Source: Saccharothrix algeriensis (GTDB taxonomy: Bacteria; Actinomycetota; Actinomycetes; Mycobacteriales; Pseudonocardiaceae). Taken from it: 64,000 nt of DNA. This document shows positions 60,030 to 64,000 of the stretch, in pieces (positions within the stretch are counted from its first letter, which is position 1; each line of letters starts with the position of its first letter). The translations under genes were made by a program, and so were the position numbers. Location of the stretch: contig NZ_JAFBCL010000001.1 in NCBI RefSeq assembly GCF_016907655.1, forward strand, positions 3,568,001-3,632,000, read 5' to 3'. The notes under the pieces were generated by a model. It was not told the origin of the DNA, did not search any database, and was given only the letters and a program-made list of their open reading frames with translations.

Positions 60030-60051
60030 CCCGGTGAACCCGAGGTGAACC
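60030..60051 (-). promoter_or_regulatory. PHO box upstream of phoU
   Basis: On the minus strand, GGTTCACCTCG (60051-60041) is followed directly by GGTTCACCGGG (60040-60030). These are two 11-bp direct repeats with the GTTCACC core of the Streptomyces PhoP box, like those upstream of pstS. Confidence 0.83.
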
Positions 60052-60075
60052 CGTGACGGCCAGATGGCCCAACGG

Positions 60076-63000
60076 CTAGCTGCACGGGTCGGCGCCCGCG
60101 TTCACATAGGACAGATCCTCCGGCGGCGCCGCCTTGCCCTGCTCGGGGGCGGCCCCCTCCCCCTTCGGGGCGACGACCTGCTCGTCCCAGCCGGGCCCGA
60201 TGAGCAGCGTCACCGCGCCGCCCTGGCTCGCGTCGACCTCGAGCACGGCGCCGGGAACGGCTTTCGCGAGCGTGAACGCGGCGTCCTCGCCGCCCGCGCC
60301 GTACCGGATGACGGTCTTCGCGGCGGGCGGCGCGGTGCCGCTGTTGACGACGACGAAACCCAGTTGCGACAAGGCGTTCTTGGCCCGCCCGGCCGCGCCG
60401 TCGTTGTCCGCGTCGCCGTTGAACACCTGGATCTTCAACCCCTTGGGGTCGACCACCTTGCCCTGCTTGGGTTCCGCGGCCTTGTCGGCGGTGGCGGGCG
60501 GCTGCGCCGCGTCCGCCTCCGGCGCCTCGCCCGGCAGCGGCGTGCCGTCGATGATCGCCTGGAACAGCGCCCGGGTCTCGTCGACCTTCAGCATCTCGAT
60601 GTTGTCGTCGTTGGACGTCGTGGGGCCCTCGTCCGTCGCGTGCGGCACGGTGACGAAGCTGACCCGGCCGGCCTCGATGCCCTGCAGCGACTGCGCCAGC
60701 GTCAGCATGTCCTTGACGCCGATGTTCTGGCCGACGGTGGACGCGGCGAACGCGTTGAGGAAGTTGTTGAGCTTGCCCGGGTTGAGCAGCATCTCGCTGG
60801 ACAGCGCCGTGCGCAGCAGGGAGGACATGAACTTCTGCTGCCGCGTGACCCGGTCGTAGTCGCCGAACTCCTCGGTCTTCACGTGCCGGGCCCGCACGTA
60901 GTCCAGCGCCTTCTGACCGTCCACGTCGTACCTGCCGGGCTTGTCGAAGATCATGCCCAGCTCGCCGTCGTCCATCACCTTCGGCACGCAGATGTTGATC
61001 TTGCCGATGGCGTCGACCATCCCCTTGAAACCGTTGAAGTCCACGGACACGAAGTGGTTGATGGTCAAGCCGGTCAGCTCGGTCATGAACGTGCTGACGC
61101 ACTTGGGCCCGCCGTCGGCGTAAGCCTGGTTGGCCTTCACGCCCTTGGCGGCCGGCAGGACCTCGCCGGTGTACTCCCCGGTCTCGGAGTCCCACTTCTC
61201 GCACTCGGGCCGGGTGATCTGCAGGTCGCGCGGCACCGACACCACTACGACCCGCTTCCGGTCGGCCGGGATGTGGGCCAGCATCAGCACGTCCGACCGC
61301 GCGCCCCGCTCCTTGGCGGCGTCGCCGACGCCGTCCTCGGGCTTCGCGCCCGCGCGGGTGTCCGACCCGACGATGAGGAAGTTCTCGTCGCCCAACTGCT
61401 TCTCGGCCTCGTGCACGGCCGCCGAGTTGGTGTTCAGCGCGTCGATCTCGGTGAACTTGCTGTCCACGTAGAGCATCGCGCCCCACCCGAGGCCGGTCGC
61501 GACGAACACGATGACGGCGGCGGTCAGCGACAGCGCCTTGACGGCGCGGACGACCTGGACGTGCTTGGGCGTGCGGACCCGCCGGCGCGGGGCCTCGGGG
61601 TCGTCCCCGTCCTCGACGGCCGGGGTGAACACGGTCGCCTCTTCGTCGTGCTCGACCTTCCACGGCATGAGCTTCTGCCGGCGCTCCTTGCGCTGGCGCT
61701 CCTGCTCGGCGAGTTCGTCGTGCACCGCGGAGAACCTGGCCAGCGTGTGGTCGACCTCGCGGCGCTTCTTGACGTCGTCGCTGATGGCCTCCATCTCCGT
61801 GGTGAGGCTCGCCGGGTCGACCTGGTCGCGCCTCTCGGGCGCCGGCGCGCCGAGCCGGCCGGCGATGCCGTCCCGGCCCGCGTCGCCCCCGGCTTCCGCT
61901 GGCCGCCGGTCGACCACGGGCCGCGGTCCGCTGCCGTCGGGGCCGCCGGCCGGTCGGCGCGGCCCGTCGGGCGCGCCCTCAACCGGTCGGCGCGGGCCGT
62001 CGGGCGCCCCCTCGACCGGCCGGCGCGGCCCGTCCGGCGCGCCTTCGACCGGTCGGCGCGGGCCGTCCGGCGCGCCTTCCGCGCCGCGTCGTGGTCCGTC
62101 GGCCGGTCCGTCGGCCGGTCGCCGCGGCCCGTCCGGCGCGCCTTCGGGGTGCCGGCGCGGGCCGTCCGGTCCGCTGTCGGCCAACCGGCGCGGCCCGGAG
62201 CCGTCCGGTCCGCCTTCCGCGAGCCGGCGCGGTCCGTCCGGCGCGCCCTCGGCGAGGCGTCGTGGTCCGTCGGCCGGCCCGTCGGCGAGCCTGCGCGGTC
62301 CGCTGCCGTCCGGTCCGCCCGGCGCGAGCCTGCGCGGTCCGCCGTCGGGACCGCCGTCACCGGGGCGCCGCGCGCCGGGTCCGCCCTCGACGGGGCGCCG
62401 CGGCCCACCGGCGTTCGGCGCGCCCTCGGCGAGCCGGCGCGGCCCGGAGCCGTCCGGTCCGCCCGCGAGCCGGCGAGGTCCACCGCCGTCCACGGGACCG
62501 CGTGGTCCGCCGGGCTCCGCCGGTCCGTCCGGTGCGAGCCTGCGCGGTCCGCCGTCGGGCTCGCCGGCGAGCCGTCGGGGGCCGCTGCCGTCCGGGCCGC
62601 CCGCGGGCCGCTGCGGGCCGTCCACGTCGGGCCGGGGCCGCCGGCCGGTGGCGTCGGGCCGGCGCGGGTCGTCGGGGGCGAACCGCTGGCCGGGTGCGCC
62701 GTTCGCGGGGGGCCGGCGCCTGTCCTCGGGGGGCGCGGCCGGGTGCGGCCGTCGTCCGGTCGCGTCCGGGCCGCCCAGGCGCTGGGCGACGTCGTCGGCC
62801 GGGGGCGGGAGGGCCCGCCGACCGGTCTCCGCGGGCGGGCGGGACCTGCGACCGGCGCCCTCCGACGGCGGCCCGAACGCGTCGGCCGGCCGTGCGCGCC
62901 GACCGGCGTCCTCGGGCGGCGTCGCGCCGTTGGCGGGGTGCGGCCGTCGGCCGGTGTCCTCCGGCGCAGGCGGTCGTGCGCGGCGGCCGGTGTCCTCGTG

Positions 63001-63747
63001 GGAGGGAGCGCCGTCGGGTCGTGCGCGCCGACCGGCGTCCTCAGGGGCGAACGTCTCGGTCGGCACGGCCGCGGCGGCGCGTGCGCGTCGGCCGGCGTCC
63101 TCGGCGGGGGGGCGTGCGCGGCGGCCGGTGTCCTCAGGGGCGGAGTGTCCTGGGGAGCGGCCGAGGTCTTCGGGTGCGGAGGGTCGTGCGCGGCGGCCGG
63201 TCCCGTCAGGGGCGGAGTGCCCCGGGAGGCCGCCGGGGTCTTCGGGGGCGGGCGGTCGCGCTCGCCGGCCGGCGTCCTCGGGCGCGTGCGGACGCGCTCG
63301 TCGGCCGGTGTCCTCGGCGGGCGGGGCCGAGCCGTTCGGCGGGGGCGGGGCGGGGCGCGCCCGGCGGCCGGTCTCCTCGGGGGCCGGGCGCCCCGCGGAC
63401 GGCGTGAAGTGGTCGGGCGGCGCGCCGTTCGGCCGGCGGACGCCCTCGGGAGGCGGCAGGCCCGGGCCGCGGTCGGCCCGGGGCTGCCGGGCGTCACCGG
63501 GTTCCGGGGCCGCGCGCCGCCCGGTCGGCTGCGGCGCGCCGGCCGGCGGACCCGACGGCTCGGGTCTGCGCTCGTCCGGCGGCACGGGCCGCGGGATGTT
63601 CGACCGGCTGTGCTGCTCCAGCAACTCGGAGACGCTCAGACCGCCGCCGCCCTCCAGCGAGCGGCGTCGGCGGCCGGTCGGCTGGTCGTCCTGCGGGGCC
63701 TGGTCACCTCGGGGTCCGGGGCCGCCACGGCGGGGCTCGTCGGGCAC
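60076..63747 (-). CDS. LytR-CpsA-Psr protein with very long repetitive cytoplasmic arm
   Basis: A 1,223-residue LCP protein (Rv0822c position). LCP enzymes transfer glycopolymers such as arabinogalactan or teichoic acid onto peptidoglycan. Residues about 1-620 are Arg/Pro/Gly-rich repeats; a charged coil lies at about 640-700 and one membrane helix at about 735-760 (AVIVFVATGLGWGAMLYV). The LCP domain is at about 787-985 (NFLIVGSDTRAG, VVVVSVPRDLQI, GKINICVP, ALDYVRARHV, YDRVTRQQKFM). A LytR_C domain lies at about 1100-1190 (LKIQVFNGDADNDGAAG). GTG at 63747 is preferred over TTG at 63762 because AAGGGAG lies 7 nt before it. The arm is far longer than in usual LCP proteins. Confidence 0.88.
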   Translation of the reverse strand: MPDEPRRGGPGPRGDQAPQDDQPTGRRRRSLEGGGGLSVSELLEQHSRSNIPRPVPPDERRPEPSGPPAGAPQPTGRRAAPEPGDARQPRADRGPGLPPPEGVRRPNGAPPDHFTPSAGRPAPEETGRRARPAPPPPNGSAPPAEDTGRRARPHAPEDAGRRARPPAPEDPGGLPGHSAPDGTGRRARPSAPEDLGRSPGHSAPEDTGRRARPPAEDAGRRARAAAAVPTETFAPEDAGRRARPDGAPSHEDTGRRARPPAPEDTGRRPHPANGATPPEDAGRRARPADAFGPPSEGAGRRSRPPAETGRRALPPPADDVAQRLGGPDATGRRPHPAAPPEDRRRPPANGAPGQRFAPDDPRRPDATGRRPRPDVDGPQRPAGGPDGSGPRRLAGEPDGGPRRLAPDGPAEPGGPRGPVDGGGPRRLAGGPDGSGPRRLAEGAPNAGGPRRPVEGGPGARRPGDGGPDGGPRRLAPGGPDGSGPRRLADGPADGPRRLAEGAPDGPRRLAEGGPDGSGPRRLADSGPDGPRRHPEGAPDGPRRPADGPADGPRRGAEGAPDGPRRPVEGAPDGPRRPVEGAPDGPRRPVEGAPDGPRRPAGGPDGSGPRPVVDRRPAEAGGDAGRDGIAGRLGAPAPERRDQVDPASLTTEMEAISDDVKKRREVDHTLARFSAVHDELAEQERQRKERRQKLMPWKVEHDEEATVFTPAVEDGDDPEAPRRRVRTPKHVQVVRAVKALSLTAAVIVFVATGLGWGAMLYVDSKFTEIDALNTNSAAVHEAEKQLGDENFLIVGSDTRAGAKPEDGVGDAAKERGARSDVLMLAHIPADRKRVVVVSVPRDLQITRPECEKWDSETGEYTGEVLPAAKGVKANQAYADGGPKCVSTFMTELTGLTINHFVSVDFNGFKGMVDAIGKINICVPKVMDDGELGMIFDKPGRYDVDGQKALDYVRARHVKTEEFGDYDRVTRQQKFMSSLLRTALSSEMLLNPGKLNNFLNAFAASTVGQNIGVKDMLTLAQSLQGIEAGRVSFVTVPHATDEGPTTSNDDNIEMLKVDETRALFQAIIDGTPLPGEAPEADAAQPPATADKAAEPKQGKVVDPKGLKIQVFNGDADNDGAAGRAKNALSQLGFVVVNSGTAPPAAKTVIRYGAGGEDAAFTLAKAVPGAVLEVDASQGGAVTLLIGPGWDEQVVAPKGEGAAPEQGKAAPPEDLSYVNAGADPCS
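61905..62640 (-). repeat. Coding repeats: Asp-Gly-Pro-Arg-Arg units
   Basis: The LCP gene encodes about 25 copies of (D)GPRR separated by short EGAP, AGGP or ADGP spacers (for example PVEGAPDGPRR). Four near-exact 33-bp DNA repeats lie at about 61975-62090. The strongly repeated DNA suggests recent slippage expansion. Confidence 0.85.
62890..63390 (-). repeat. Coding repeats: (D/A)GRRARP-APED units
   Basis: A second repeat class in the same protein, about twelve copies of ED(T/A)GRRARP with APED linkers, irregularly spaced by 12-25 residues. It lies N-terminal to the GPRR class, so the arm was built from two separate expansions. Confidence 0.82.
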
Positions 63748-64000
63748 CCGGTCTCCCTTCAACCTTCGGTCAGTAGCGGGTCGTCATCACGAGTTGACGA
63801 CATCAAGGACACATTGGTTGCACCAACGGCGTGTCACTTGCCTTGGCGATACTACGGATGACCGCCAGTCCTGACGACCACTCCCGGTGATACAGGGGTG
63901 GTGGGTACTCGATTGCGCGCAGCATGGTACGCCCGAGCGGGTGATCTACCTAGCAAATCAGTAACCAGCTACCCGCGATTCGGCTATCCCGCGCCGCCCC
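63748..64000. other. Upstream region of the LCP gene, no gene seen
   Basis: 253 nt of lower GC. A short inverted repeat TTGGTTGCACCAA lies at about 63812-63824. TTGACGACAT at about 63793 and TATCAC-type sequences on the minus strand may belong to the LCP promoter. No open frame with a start signal is seen before the window edge. Confidence 0.45.

Noticed and set aside
61905-63390. CRISPR-like regular repeats
   Set aside because: The repeats are in frame, encode GPRR and GRRARP units of the LCP protein, have no unique spacers of constant length, and no cas genes are present.
63748-63762. TTG start five codons upstream for the LCP protein
   Set aside because: AAGGGAG lies between the TTG and the GTG at 63747, at the right distance for the GTG.
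1-64000. tRNA, rRNA, insertion sequences, integrases or attachment sites
   Set aside because: Looked for on both strands; no tRNA-like cloverleaf, transposase, integrase or flanking target duplication was recognised. This is by eye, so a covariance-model scan could still find small RNAs.

Overview
The window is about 72-75% GC with dense, alternating-strand genes. It carries mycothiol synthase, ESX/type VII accessory genes, DUF3558 lipoproteins, a GlnR-type regulator and an RsiG-like c-di-GMP receptor. This points to a filamentous actinobacterium, most likely Pseudonocardiaceae (Saccharothrix/Actinosynnema/Lentzea-like). That family call is inference from gene content; no 16S or marker search was possible.

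The backbone follows the conserved actinobacterial order known from Mycobacterium tuberculosis Rv0803-Rv0822c: purL (partial, 1-582), a sterol-carrier-like protein (13037), purF-purM (17090-19706), DUF3073 (33371), ygfZ-like (38081), a class IV aminotransferase (39638), nitrobindin (44702), DUF1416/cysA (45577-46721), thiX-lmeA (47439-48674), glnR (49020), mshD (49828), pstSCAB (50902-54811), phoU (59323) and a LytR-CpsA-Psr protein (60076). Accessory blocks sit between these anchors.

Block 1 (641-16940): GH25 muramidase with a decayed partial copy beside it, aldo/keto reductase, two tandem membrane pentapeptide-repeat paralogues, SAM methyltransferase, PAS-GGDEF-EAL protein, glucose-dehydrogenase-like MDR, and the first four-gene ESX cargo module (DUF3558 lipoprotein, small helical protein, Gly/Pro-rich PPE-like protein, EspG). 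A DUF1023 hydrolase/EspC-like pair follows. Block 2 (19830-33301): ECF sigma factor pair, arfB, a CitA/CitB-type two-component system divergent from tctCBA, a sugar ABC transporter, a Crp/Fnr regulator with a cyclase-fold partner, and an old yellow enzyme. Block 3 (33719-39603): hypothetical protein, MFS transporter, rsiG-like gene, BKACE enzyme, ygfZ and Fur. Block 4 (40526-45435): chitinase with a DasR-type operator, pxpBC, nitrobindin and an overlooked 32-residue membrane protein. Block 5 is a sulfur operon preceded by a Cys-containing leader peptide. Block 6 (50788-60051) is the phosphate-uptake operon and phoU, each with a PHO box, with a second ESX cargo module between them.

The most informative structural finding is a decayed tandem duplication between pstB and the second ESX module. 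Remnants of a small ESX gene, a PPE gene and the pstB tail are still readable, and the junction lies at a shared GAGGACTAC sequence. A second pattern is that at least thirteen start codons lie 6-7 nt downstream of a TANNNT -10 box, which suggests extensive leaderless transcription. Two c-di-GMP genes (PAS-GGDEF-EAL and RsiG-like), two ESX modules with near-identical C-terminal tails, and a very long repetitive cytoplasmic arm on the LCP protein are the other items worth following.
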